Source: Tricholoma matsutake | Lineage: Eukaryota > Basidiomycota > Agaricomycetes > Agaricales > Tricholomataceae | Direction of reading: 5' to 3' | Assembly (NCBI GenBank): GCA_026075535.2 | Contig: AP026538.1 | Coordinates: 7,068,001-7,132,000 of the forward strand | DNA length: 64,000 bases | In this document: positions 23,616 to 33,410 of the stretch, piece after piece | How positions within the stretch are numbered: position 1 is the first letter of the stretch | How the letters are laid out: every line of letters begins with the position of its first letter | Program-made: the position numbers and the translations under genes | The notes under the pieces: generated by a model | What the model was told of the DNA's origin: nothing | Seen by the model: only the letters and a program-made list of their open reading frames with translations | Databases searched by the model: none

Positions 23616-23832
23616 GTCAAGGAGTGATACACTTATGTCCCATAAGATCTTTCATGCCTATATGTACTGTCAATGTAGTAGTGTACAGATGGTTAATCTA
23701 TTTAGAATATATTTTAATTGCGAAACCATCATTGCAGTAAGGCCACTTTGCTTGGCTGCAAAACACTGTCACGTGGGTCTGCCTTGTTTGTCATGTTGCA
23801 CATCACCAAATTTCTTTGCGGTTTGCACTACC

Positions 23833-25925
23833 ATGCCAAAAGCAGCTTGGACGACTCCTGAGCAGCACGCCTGGCTTTACAACCTGCTTGCAGGGTTTTG
23901 AGAAGCACAGGAGAGTAAAACAGTTCCCACCTTTCTTGCTAAAGTTTACGAAGACTTCCATGACAAATGGCCTGCTGATGCCCCATCTGCTAAGGAGATA
24001 GAGTTTGCAAAAGGAAATGAGGAGCATGCAAAACTCTCCAAGCTCAAGTCAACCAAAAAGGTAAGTTGTCCAACACTTATATATTTTTGTTTGGCATATG
24101 ATAATATTGGGCAGCAAATTCACGATTGGATTTATAATAAGAGTCGTGGTTCGAGTTCAGGTTCTGGCACTCGAAAGGTTCTAAATCTCAAGAGCACTTC
24201 ACAACTGTTACATCCCTGGCAAGCATTTGCGAAGTTATATGGAGAAGAGCTTAAACCGAAGTTCAACACTGTGTGGGAAGCACATAAAGAAGCCAATATG
24301 ACTAAGGAGTTTACACATCACGATCGCTTCACCTTTCATGACCAGAAGATGCAGGAATGGTACAATTCAGCTGATGAAACAACCAAGGAAAAGGTAGAAG
24401 AGTTTCGGCAGGAGTATAAGTCCATGGATAGTGAAGGCGATAATCCCAATCACATACTACAAGGGTAAGTGTTACAAATCTGGGCCATAATGACTTGAAT
24501 CATATTTTAGTTTGCAATAGCCATATTGACATGCTCCCTTGTACAATTGAAGATGCTGCCAAGAATATTGCCAGGCAAACAGGTTGGGCTTGTACGATCA
24601 TTGTGGGAGGACCGATGCCTCAAGAGGGAGGTGCCATTCAAACTCTTGTGTAAGTGACTCAACCCATTGTTTCTCATGAATCTAACCTTCAAATTGATAG
24701 CTCAAATGAAGGAGCTACATTAAAGGGTCAATCATTGGACCAGTTTCTAGGAAGCTCGCATAATGATGATTTTCTATCGCACTTTGATAGGTTTCTTGAA
24801 GCTGCTTATGGTGACAGTCTTAAAAGCATCCAGTATTCAGAGCTGATTGTTTGCAATAGATAAGAAGACTTGTGATTCCCGAGCATTGGAAAGTCTCTCA
24901 CATGAAGCCACTCCTGCACCTGCTGATGTCAGTACTACCCCTTCTGCATCTTCTGATGTCGATACTACCCCTTCGGCATCTACTGTGAAACTTTCTGATT
25001 ATGAGAAGGAATGAGCTCATAATATTACAAGAAATAAGCAATTATTACATGAACTAGAATTGGGTAAAGGGGCTTTGGATTTGATCATCCAATCATCAAA
25101 AAAGGGAAAGGGCAAGAAAACGAAGTAAGCAATATTTATTTGCTTTGACTATGAGGCTAATGCAAATGAAGAGCTGATTCTAATGCTGGCAACACAACAA
25201 GGGCATCGTCACCTGGATTTCCACCGACTTCTAATGTTGCAAATTCAACCCAATCAACTGTTACGAAGGCAACCGAAACCATTCCAAGTGCACCATCGCT
25301 GATATCATCTTCTGCTTCCACACCTTCCAGCAATGCTATCATTGTACCCCAACTTCCTACAGCTGACAAAGCAGACAGTGCTGTCATCGCTATTCTTCCT
25401 TTCTTGAAGAAGATTTCAGATGAAGAGTTTTGGGTCAATTTATTGAAAAACTGGGTTCTGTTCGAGACTGAAAATCCACCAAAAACTGTAAGTGCTAGGC
25501 TAATTACCAATTCACAATCTAATAGTAGTAATGTCTAGTGTTTGCCTACCAAGAAACGACCTGGTGAGATTGGAGTATGGCTGAAGAATGGTCGCTGGTT
25601 ACAAGGCAATCAAATGCCACAGTTGAAGAATATCAAAGATTTTGGCAATCACTGGCTTGCATGGTGGAAGGCTATTCAGCCAGGCTGGCGCAGTGATGAA
25701 CTCTCTCAACTCATACCTTCTGACCCTTCATGGTCACAGCTGTTATGCGGTGGAGTGAATGGCTTTCTTGTTGTTATTCTTGCTTTGGCTTGGTGGATGC
25801 AAGGTAATACTTCTTCTGGTGGTTCTGATTTGCCTCGCTTTAAAACAGCAGTGGTGGATGTTAGTTGGACTTTGGCCCAGCTGAAGATTGCTTTGGATGC
25901 CAGAGAGGATCAGGGGAAAAAGTGA
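23833..25925 (+). pseudogene. Multi-exon gene of unknown function carried by the KDZ element
   Basis: At least seven exons, joined in one frame: 23833-24060, 24115-24464, 24521-24649, 24701-24810, 24860-25124, 25172-25487 and 25539-25925, with introns of 47-56 nt. The N-terminus (PKAAWTTPEQHAWLYNLLAGF) looks like a short helical, possibly DNA-binding motif. The middle has a GWACTIIVGGPMPQEGGAIQTL block, then a Ser/Thr/Pro linker (two STTPSAS repeats). The C-terminus has RPGEIGVWLKNGRW, WLAWWKAIQPGWR and GVNGFLVVILALAWWM. I recognise this pattern from uncharacterised multi-copy proteins of mushroom genomes but know no function. TGA codons at 23899 and about 25012 interrupt it. It is divergent from the dioxygenase and transposase genes. 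Confidence 0.7.
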
Positions 25926-26187
25926 GGGATTGACGATGCTGACACCGAGGAATTGCCTGCCACAAAAAAGTATGTGGTGTCCTTTTTTGTTTTAGATTAA
26001 ACTAACATTTATCAGATCTCGAACTACACATCCACATTAATTATACTTTGTGGTATCCAGTAGACTAGAATTATACTCACATTTGTTTGGCAATCATTTC
26101 TGCTATGACTTAAAATAGAGTGAAATACTATTTATTCATTAGCAATGGTTTACAATAGTTCAAACATTATTTATGAGCATTAACAAT
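25926..26187. other. AT-rich stretch, no gene seen
   Basis: Possibly the end of the preceding gene plus 3' flank. The frame after the TGA at 25923 continues for about 15 codons to a GTATGT splice-like site. Otherwise featureless. Confidence 0.4.
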
Positions 26188-26762
26188 AAGGTGTGACATG
26201 GGTAACCCTCGGGTATATTTTATTATACCCCTACCCATACCCATGAACACCGTATCTGCATGGGTAGGGGTACAGTGTTACCATGGGTTTTCATGGGTTA
26301 CCCGTGGTTATTCACGGGTATTGATATTTTTCATTATATTTGATAGGAAAAGATGTTTGCATCTTCTCATGGGGGGTAAACCCATGAGTCATGTCACCCT
26401 GACTTGCAGATATGTCATCAAAAAGTACCCCTGCATTGTTTACTGTTATTTTTCATGATATTTGATAGAAATTTGCTGAAAAAGATGTTCGCATCTCATC
26501 ACAGGTGGTAAACCTGCGAGTCAGGTCACCATGACTTGTGGGTTTTTCCCGTGATATATCATTAAAAAGTTGAAATCTCAACACAGATGATCACTCACCT
26601 GACCAAAATCCAGGTACCAGCATACCCACACATACCCGTAACACCGTGGAAAAGGGTATGGTGTTGCCTGGGTATGGCAATCCCATTCCCATACCCATAC
26701 CCGTACCCGTGCATACCCGTGACCAAAATATCATGGGTTGACCCGGACCCGTGTCACACCTT
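26188..26762. mobile_element. MITE-like element, right copy
   Basis: 575 bp with inverted ends AAGGTGTGACATGGGT at 26188 and ACCCGTGTCACACCTT at 26762. The interior has TACCCATACCCGTACCCG-type runs. No coding frame is supported. It matches the left insert (3876-4290) in inverted orientation and is complete, unlike that copy. TAA/TTAA-like flanks may be a TSD but are too short to be sure. Confidence 0.65.
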
Positions 26763-27186
26763 AATTAACAATGAGTTCCAGTACCATTTACAATGATTAA
26801 TAATGGGTGGCAGTACCATTTACAATGATTAACAATGGGTGGCAGTACCATTTACAATAATTAACAATGGGTGGCAGTACCATTTACAATGATTAACAAT
26901 CGGCCCCAGTACCATTTACAATGATTAACAATGGGCCCCAGTACCATTTACAATGATTAACAATGCCTGCCAGTATCATTAACAATGCATTACAATTGGT
27001 TGTGGTACCATCTACAATCATCAACAATCATTAACAATAACATCTACTACATCTATCGGATATCTATTACAATGTCATTGTGATAAAACCATCGGTTATC
27101 TATTACAATGTCATTGTAATAAAACCATTGGTACTGTGCACAATGGCCTATCGACTAGCACCAATAGATTGTTAACAATAATGCCA
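26763..27186. repeat. Right subterminal repeats and terminal inverted repeat of the KDZ element
   Basis: Inverted counterpart of 3564-3875: units of CAGTACCATTTACAATGATT and AACAATGGG at 26763-27015, then the outer TIR ending TTGTTAACAATAATGCCA at 27186. Relative to the left TIR it contains an extra copy of a segment of about 37 bp (TCTATTACAATGTCATTGT). Confidence 0.8.
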
Positions 27187-28402
27187 GCTACTATTGGTTC
27201 AGCAGTTGGTCGTCTGGCTCCTGTCCTATTGAGGACTGTTAGGAAGCCTTGAGCGTATTCCCCAAAGTTGCATGCAAAGGTGCCTGGGCCCAACCAGTCA
27301 TCATCAGCATCGCTCGCCATCTCCGTGTCCTGGATCGCAGGGTTGGGGTTTGGTATTGTCTCCTCGTCAGCCCACTGGGAAGCAGGTGTAGAGGGGGTTG
27401 TAGGAGGTGCAGGGGACGAGGTGGCCTGCCTGGGAGATAATGCTGGCATGCTGAATCGCTGTGCACGTGGTGTGATCATTCCGGCCCCATAGGGGGAGGG
27501 AGTTGGAGAGCCTCTTTGGGTCCGATGAGGACCCACTGAGGGAGCTATCTGTGAGGATTTATGGCCCCCAGAGGGCCATAGAGAATCAATGGGGTTGTCG
27601 CCAGGAGTTCTGGGCATACTGGATCTGGAGGGTCTCCCCTTGTCCATCACTGCGTCCGATCTCCTCCCTTTTTGTATGAAGCTGTCAGACATGCATTGGT
27701 AAGATGCTAGATAAACCGGATTGCTTGGATTGTTGATGGATTGAGCTGTAGAAGTTGAAAATGGTGTCAACAAAAATTTCTGTGGCTGTGCGTGTCACGG
27801 TAAGAGGTCAAGGAGCGAAGGTGAATACCAGAGGTAGAGAGTAGGTGGTGATGAGCGGCCACCCAAGTGTTGTCCTAGCCCCCAGGGGGCACCGTCACCT
27901 GGCCCCTTTTAACGATGGTGTATTCCAGACAGGTAGTCAGTGTGGCATGTTCCTAGTAGTAGTGACTCACAGAGCATGGAGGTTGGAAGCCTCAAAGACG
28001 ACCATCAGTCCAGTAAGAACGTCCCTCTCCCCTAAGCCAGACCCCCCCCCCCAGCTAAACAAGTGCTTCTACTTGGGCAAGCATTGAAGCAGGCATCCCA
28101 CACCCACTCTAAGCCCCCATAGGGACCCAGACTACTCTTTCATAGAGACCACTCACCTAGCCAGGATCCTCAAAGCCAAGGAATGAGACAGATAGCAGTC
28201 ACTGTTGGAAACAATGACCAAGACATCCCTGGAGATCGGATGGACGGATCTCTTAGCAAATTAGGCCAGGCCTAGAGTCGCCAAGAGCATTCGTAATGGT
28301 GAAATCCGATCGAAAATCGGATGACAAATGAAGTGTTGACGTTGTGAGCAACGTTGAGCAGAGGTGTTTACCACTGTTTATGGTGGTTGTAACAAGTCAA
28401 GG
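27187..28402 (-). mobile_element. LINE A, 5' part (5' region and ORF1 start)
   Basis: Continues LINE A across the KDZ insertion. 27773 to 27187 encodes the ORF1 N-terminus (ASYQCMSDSFIQKGRRSDA, SPRQATSSPAPPTTPSTPAS), matching LINE B. From 27819 to 28402 lies a 5' region of about 580 bp that is absent from LINE B but shared with the non-autonomous elements at 30921 and 38828. Both this outer end and the internal point at about 27818 start with the motif CTTGAC(T/C)T.TTAC. The outer end cuts the TET/JBP-like gene. Confidence 0.75.
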
Positions 28403-30347
28403 GGGCCATCCCTCTTAGTAGCTCTTTGAAAAGGTCTGACATCTCTTCCAACCAAATGTGGAATGAACTTTGCACCATCTGCTTCCTGTTCCAAAAACTC
28501 CAACACCGCAAATTTTATGGCATTGATTGAACAACAGTCAGCATCCATCATCCTTGGATCCTCTAGTCCTTCAGGTACAGAACGAGTATACCCCATTGGG
28601 GCATACAGCCAATCCTTGGCATGGACTCTATTTCCATTGATCTCAGCAGAAAAAGCACTCAGGAAAACTTTTGGATTGATGCGTGCTTGGCATTCAATGG
28701 GAAGTTGTTGAAGGAAATAATTGTTTATAAGAAGAAGATTTTGACAAGAATATTTGAAGAGATCATGGTTTTCCATCATTATGGGACCATTGGTCAACTA
28801 AGTTGCGTCATTTGAAGGCTCAATGGGATTGTAAGCATCTTCGCTAAGCAAAAAATAAATTTCAGCATATCAACAAAAGCTGACGTAGATTGTGACTCAC
28901 AGCATGCTTGTCATCTCAGGAGCTAGGGTAAAGATATTGCCATTTGGGACCGACGTGAAGCCTGCACGATGATTGGCTGATTGAGAAAGCATAGATGCTG
29001 GGGGATACATAACGACCATTATTCTGCATGCTGAATCTGCAGGAGGTTTTCCTGGCGGAGACAAAGGTGGGGTGCCACCATGCTTGCAAAGGCTGCTAAA
29101 TCCCATCAGCTTGAATGGATCTAGCTTGATGTAGAGTCCCATGCTCAATAAGTTAAAGCGACTGGATTCATATCCCTCGTCAGCTGGCACAGCGACAAGT
29201 GAAAGCATTGCTGTCTCTGCACCCGGGTCATCCTTCAGGTCAATATGGCCATTTTTCTGACCAAAGTGACCCATGTCTGGGCTCATGTCAGTTGCTATGA
29301 TAAAAACAATGTAAATTTACAAAATAATAAATGTGTGTAACTAAAGACATACTTTCACATCCATCCCTTTGGATGGCAGATGCAAGGTTCAATTGCATGG
29401 TGGGGTACATGCAGTTTTTGGGGACGCCAATTCGTGGCATGTTACTGGCCTCTGCAAGCAGTTCAAGGCATTCCACAAACTTGACTGGCGCATGTTTTTG
29501 AATTCCCGCCATGCCAACTTTACCAGTGATCTGAGTTCCATGAGAATAGAATGCAACGATAATAAATAATTAGGTGTACCTTCACGATGTTGCAGTGGAG
29601 TACTTGATGCTCATCAAGAGTGTGATCGGCAACCTTGGCGGAGGCTGTAGGCGATACTAATCGGCGAGAGCATTGATGAGAAGGTCCCAAAGTGTAGTAT
29701 TGACTCCCCTTGACACCATTCAGACCATTACAGTGTTCCCATGCAGTGCCCCCGATCCAAATGCCACCTTCCTTAACAGGACGCCCAGGCCTTGCGAGCG
29801 TCTCGTTGCCCACTATCACTTTCTGGATGCGGATCATTTCTTCAAGGATGCTGGGATTGTTTGCATGTAACCGGGTACTGAAATAAAAATTTCACAAGAT
29901 TGCCAGTATCAGAAAGGTCAAAACTTACCAATCGCTGACCCACCCACCCAGAACATCGTTTTCAGGATCCGGATTGTGCATGTCCCTTATAAAAATGAGG
30001 TCGTCATGATCAATTTCAAAGATACCTTGAAATCATTGTAAACGACTGTAAAAAAAGTTAGAAGGCATTCACGCACCAATTTTCAAAACGCTCTCATCAG
30101 GACCCAACAGAACTTCCAAACTTGCCTCGAAAGTTTTGAGAGCTTTCAAGCCTTCGACCGACATATCCTGGATGTATACAAGAATGCGCCCAGGCGATAA
30201 CTGGTCGCGATCATGGACCAACGGATGGGAATCAACCTGGAAGATGTAAGGAAATCAGCTGTCTCGATTCACGTTGTATAGGAGCATGCCGCCTGGAACC
30301 TCCAGCTCCGAGGGTGCTACGGGGAGCATCCTCGGATAGATTGACAT
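28403..30347 (-). pseudogene. TET/JBP-like 2OG-Fe(II) dioxygenase gene
   Basis: Seven exons: 30347-30273, 30236-30077, 30025-29939, 29877-29580, 29530-29354, 29294-28901 and 28843 onward, with introns of about 36-60 nt that all keep frame. Core motifs in exon 6 are GHIDLKDD (H-x-D iron ligands, about 29245), then FNLLSMGLYIKLDPFKLMGF, FSSLCKHGGTPP (distal iron His, about 29080) and CRIMVVMYPP (2OG-binding Arg, about 29020). This order and the HGGTPP...YPP ending are what I associate with basidiomycete TET/JBP proteins, which oxidise 5-methylcytosine; activity here is inference. Upstream exons encode an alpha/beta region (GGIWIGGTAWEHCNG, LDEHQVLHCNIVK). A TAG at 28798-28800 interrupts exon 7, and LINE A removes the 3' end. 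Confidence 0.72.
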
Positions 30348-30920
30348 GTTCAACAACACCAACAATCGTCAGCGCAATTGGTCTGCAGTTAAACTGCTGA
30401 TGGAAAGACGCTAAGAAAAATAAAAAGAAAACAGAATGAAACAATAAGTGGCAACACCAAACGGCAGCCGGAAACAACAGAAAGAGCTGTCTGTAGTTGA
30501 ACTACTGACAGAGTGTATACAGAAAAGTATAGAGCGAATGAGAATGGTGAGGATGAGATTATGATGGCAGGAAGAAAGAGAAAGTAAGGGGCGCGGATAT
30601 AAAAGCATGTGACAACGTCATAAAAGTCAATTTTTAAATGCATGTAACTACATTGGGTAAGTACCGATAACAAGCATACTTAAGTTAACAATGTTCCTTG
30701 CTGTTCAACAGCAAGGAATAGTTCGAAGCCAATGGTGACGATCGAACACAGGAAGGCCACCAACCAGGAGTTGAACCTCTCAGAATGTAAATGAGTAGGC
30801 AGAAACTGTCTGTGTGAATGGGTTGGTCTTCTTTGACAGACTTTCCTTGCCGTTCAACGACAAGGAATAGTAAAGGTAAAAGAAGACAAGAAGAAGTTGA
30901 ATGTGAAGAGGGTAAAACAT

Positions 30921-32501
30921 CAATGCTCCTTGACTTGTTACAACCACCATAAACAGTGGTAAACACCTCTGCTCGACGTTGGTAGCAACGTCGAGACTGC
31001 ATCTGATGTCAGATCTTTGATCTGATTTCACCATCACGAACGCTCTCAGCGTCTCCAGGCCTGGCCTGATTTGCTAAGAGATCCATCCATCCGATCCCCA
31101 GGGATGCCCCGGTCATCATTTCTGACAACGACCACTATCTGTTTCATTCTCCTGGGCTTCGAGGATCCTGGCTAGGTGAGTGTTGTCTATGAAAGAGTAG
31201 TCTGGGTCCCTATGGGGGCTCAGAGTGGGTGTGGGATGCCTACTTCAATGCTTGCCCAAGTCATCGCATTTGTTTAGCTGGGGAGGTCTGGCTTAGGGGG
31301 GAGGGACAATTTTACTGGACTGCTGGTCATCTCTGAGACTTCCAACCTCCATGCTCTGTGAGTCACTACTACTAGGGACAAGCTACACTGACTACCTGCT
31401 TGGAATACACCATCGTTAAAAGGGGCTGGGTGATGGTGCCCCCTGACGGCTAGGTCAACGCTCTGGTGGCCACTCCTCACCACCAACCTTCTACCTCCGG
31501 TGCTCACTCCTCTGGGGTGTTATGACCCGGGTTCGATCTTCTCCCACTAGGCAGCAGGATGTGCAGCCTGCTTGCCCCCTTGGAGCAGCTGGAGGCAATG
31601 TTGGGTGGGCCTGGAATAGCGATTTCGGCCTGGCTGTTGCTAACTTGCACACTGTGTATTTTGATTAATAGCATCATATACCAGTACTAACTTGCTCTCA
31701 ATGCCCAAATGGACAACTAGAGACCATCGTTCCAATGACCTTGCGCCTCTGGCAGCTGTCCCAGCTCCCTATGTGGCGATGCCAACAGCTCCAGCAGAGC
31801 TTCAATCTGGGGAACCCTCGTCCCCAGTACAGTGCAGTCATCGTCCCAGATGGCTGTGCTGTTACTAGTGTGGGGTGTTCCGCTCCACACCCATCACCGC
31901 CAGTCTGCTGGCTGCTGTCGGGTTGGTGACAAGTGTTGCCACCCTTTACCTTTTCCCCGCTGTGGGGGGGATGATGTCATTGAGTGCATGCATCTGCTAG
32001 CATATGCTCGAGGGGGGCCTTGGCCCCCTGCCTACAGTGGTTCCGGTGAATAACCAGGTGAACAACCAGCTGCCACACTACTGTCACTCGTGCATGACAC
32101 GGTGATGGTCCACCTCATTCATCTGGGGTGGTCAATCCTTGTTGGCTGGAAATATGCAGACGGTTATTCCTCCTGCAAGGGGGGATTTACGGTGAATTGA
32201 CACCACTGCGCCTGATTTGACTATGGTTGGATATGTGGCCGGGGGACCATTTTGCTCCAGCAGGCAATCTAATGGCTAGTGTCTGGAGGGGGGGCTCCCC
32301 CTCTAGTTTATTGCCTTTCCTGTCTGAGAGGACAATGTCTGTGGCACTGCCCACCTAAAGTGGCTAAAATGGGGACCTGGGTTGGGAAGCAGGCAAGGGG
32401 AACACATAGATAGAGTAGTACCTTTGTTTGTTCCCTGCTCCACAGACTGCGTTAGGGCACCGCGTTATAAATTGTCGATCCAAAAAAAAAAAAAAAAAAA
32501 A
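30921..32501 (+). mobile_element. Non-autonomous LINE-like element, copy 1
   Basis: 1581 bp with a poly(A) tail (32482-32501) and 15-bp TSD AAGAGGGTAAAACAT at 30906-30920 and 32502-32516. The 5' part (about 580 bp) matches the 5' region of LINE A (27819-28402). The 3' tail (CGCGTTATAAATTGTCGATCC then A-run) resembles the 3' end of LINEs B and C (GCGTTATAAACTTTTGACCC then A-run). The middle has no intact frame. It is probably mobilised by LINE proteins. Confidence 0.88.
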
Positions 32502-33234
32502 AAGAGGGTAAAACATGGCATTCACCAAATGCCCAGATCAGAATAGGGACAGCAGTGAGGAACAAATGTTACCAACCGTTCAATGGCAGGCAACAACAAC
32601 AAGAGAGATTGTTGGAGCGGGAGAAAAGCACCTCGAAATTTATAAGTGAAGCTAACTAGGAAACCCAACAATGTTCTTCGTCGAGCTTGGGACCTCTCCA
32701 AACGTTGACGAGTCACATGACCAGTGGGGTTAGGGTTTTACTACTTTTTGCAACCAACAAAAATAGACCATGGAAGGCAGCAAAGCATATGCTATAAGGG
32801 CTAACAATGGGAATTGACCTGGAAGATGTAAGAGAATCATTAACTGCCATTCAATAGCTGTTAATGATTGGAAAGATTCAAAGAACCTGTATTGTTGGAG
32901 GAAGTAACGTTTGACAGCAGGAACGACAACAACGTTACAGGAAAAACAGATTGGAACTAATGTTCCCAGCAGTTGAACTGCAGGGAACGAACCCGCGATG
33001 CTGTGGAAATGGGTCTGAAAGAGGGTGTGCATCCACCAACTCTTGTAGAATCAGTACAACTTAAAGTCAGTAAACGCTAAGTCAATTTCCAATTCACAAA
33101 CTTCAAAGAATGTAAATGATTTCGACAGTTCATTATACAAAAATAATAAAACTAAGATTTTCTAGCTGTTGAACAGCCAAAAAATCAAAAATAGCAAGTT
33201 TCAGGCACCAACGAATAAAAAAAACGAGGCTCCT

Positions 33235-33410
33235 CTATGGAGATTATACTCCTGATCTATGTGTAGATCGTTCCTGTTAAGATTGACCTAGTGGAACAAG
33301 TATGAATGACAAAACAGCTGGAGAATGAAGTCACATGTGCCAAATATCGACATCTCTCCCCCCCCTGAGAGATGTCAATATTTGGCGCACGTGACTTCTT
33401 TAGGGTATGT
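33235..33410. repeat. Hairpin repeat, left copy
   Basis: Arms CATGTGCCAAATATCGACAT (from 33334) and its complement ending near 33393 are separated by eight C and TGA. Sequence on both sides (for example GACCTAGTGGAACA) matches, in inverted orientation, the copy at 36720-36910. Together the two copies bracket most of the palindrome array. Confidence 0.75.

Larger units (their letters stand above)
18592..23628 (-). mobile_element. LINE B: internally deleted non-LTR retrotransposon
   Basis: 5037 bp, minus strand, with a poly(T) run at 18592-18603 (the 3' poly(A)) and flanked by a perfect 14-bp TSD, ACACTTATGTCCCA, at 18578-18591 and 23629-23642. It holds ORF1, then ORF2 with an endonuclease, but the RT palm, thumb and N-terminal RNase H are deleted in frame. 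The 5' end begins CTCCTTGACTTGTTAC, the same motif as the non-autonomous elements at 30921 and 38828. Confidence 0.92.
3564..27186. mobile_element. Large KDZ-type DNA transposon carrying cargo genes
   Basis: Both ends are inverted copies of the same sequence: TGGCATTATTGTTAACAATC reads inward at 3564 and, on the other strand, at 27186, and similarity continues for well over 150 bp. LINE A sequence flanks both ends and is contiguous in other LINE copies, so this is an insertion. Interior genes are a KDZ transposase (16017 to 4500, minus), a 2OG-Fe(II) dioxygenase-like gene (17618 to 16059, minus) and a divergent unknown gene (23833-25925, plus). Later insertions are Gypsy-1 (6259-13967) and LINE B (18592-23628). 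Without these and their TSDs the element is about 10.9 kb. No clean short TSD is visible; LINE sequence around TTCAGC..GTTG appears imperfectly on both sides. Basidiomycete KDZ elements carrying TET/JBP-type oxygenases are known (Iyer and colleagues, 2014). Confidence 0.85.

Noticed and set aside
3548..27210. A short perfect target-site duplication for the KDZ element
   Set aside because: The bases adjoining the two TIRs do not match over 4-9 bp; only an imperfect overlap of LINE sequence (TTCAGC..GTTG) is visible, so I do not call a TSD.
31520..31545. GGGTTCGATC resembling a tRNA B box in the non-autonomous element, suggesting a tRNA-derived SINE
   Set aside because: No convincing A box at the right spacing, and copy 2 reads GGGTTCAACC. 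Shared ends with the LINE explain the element better.
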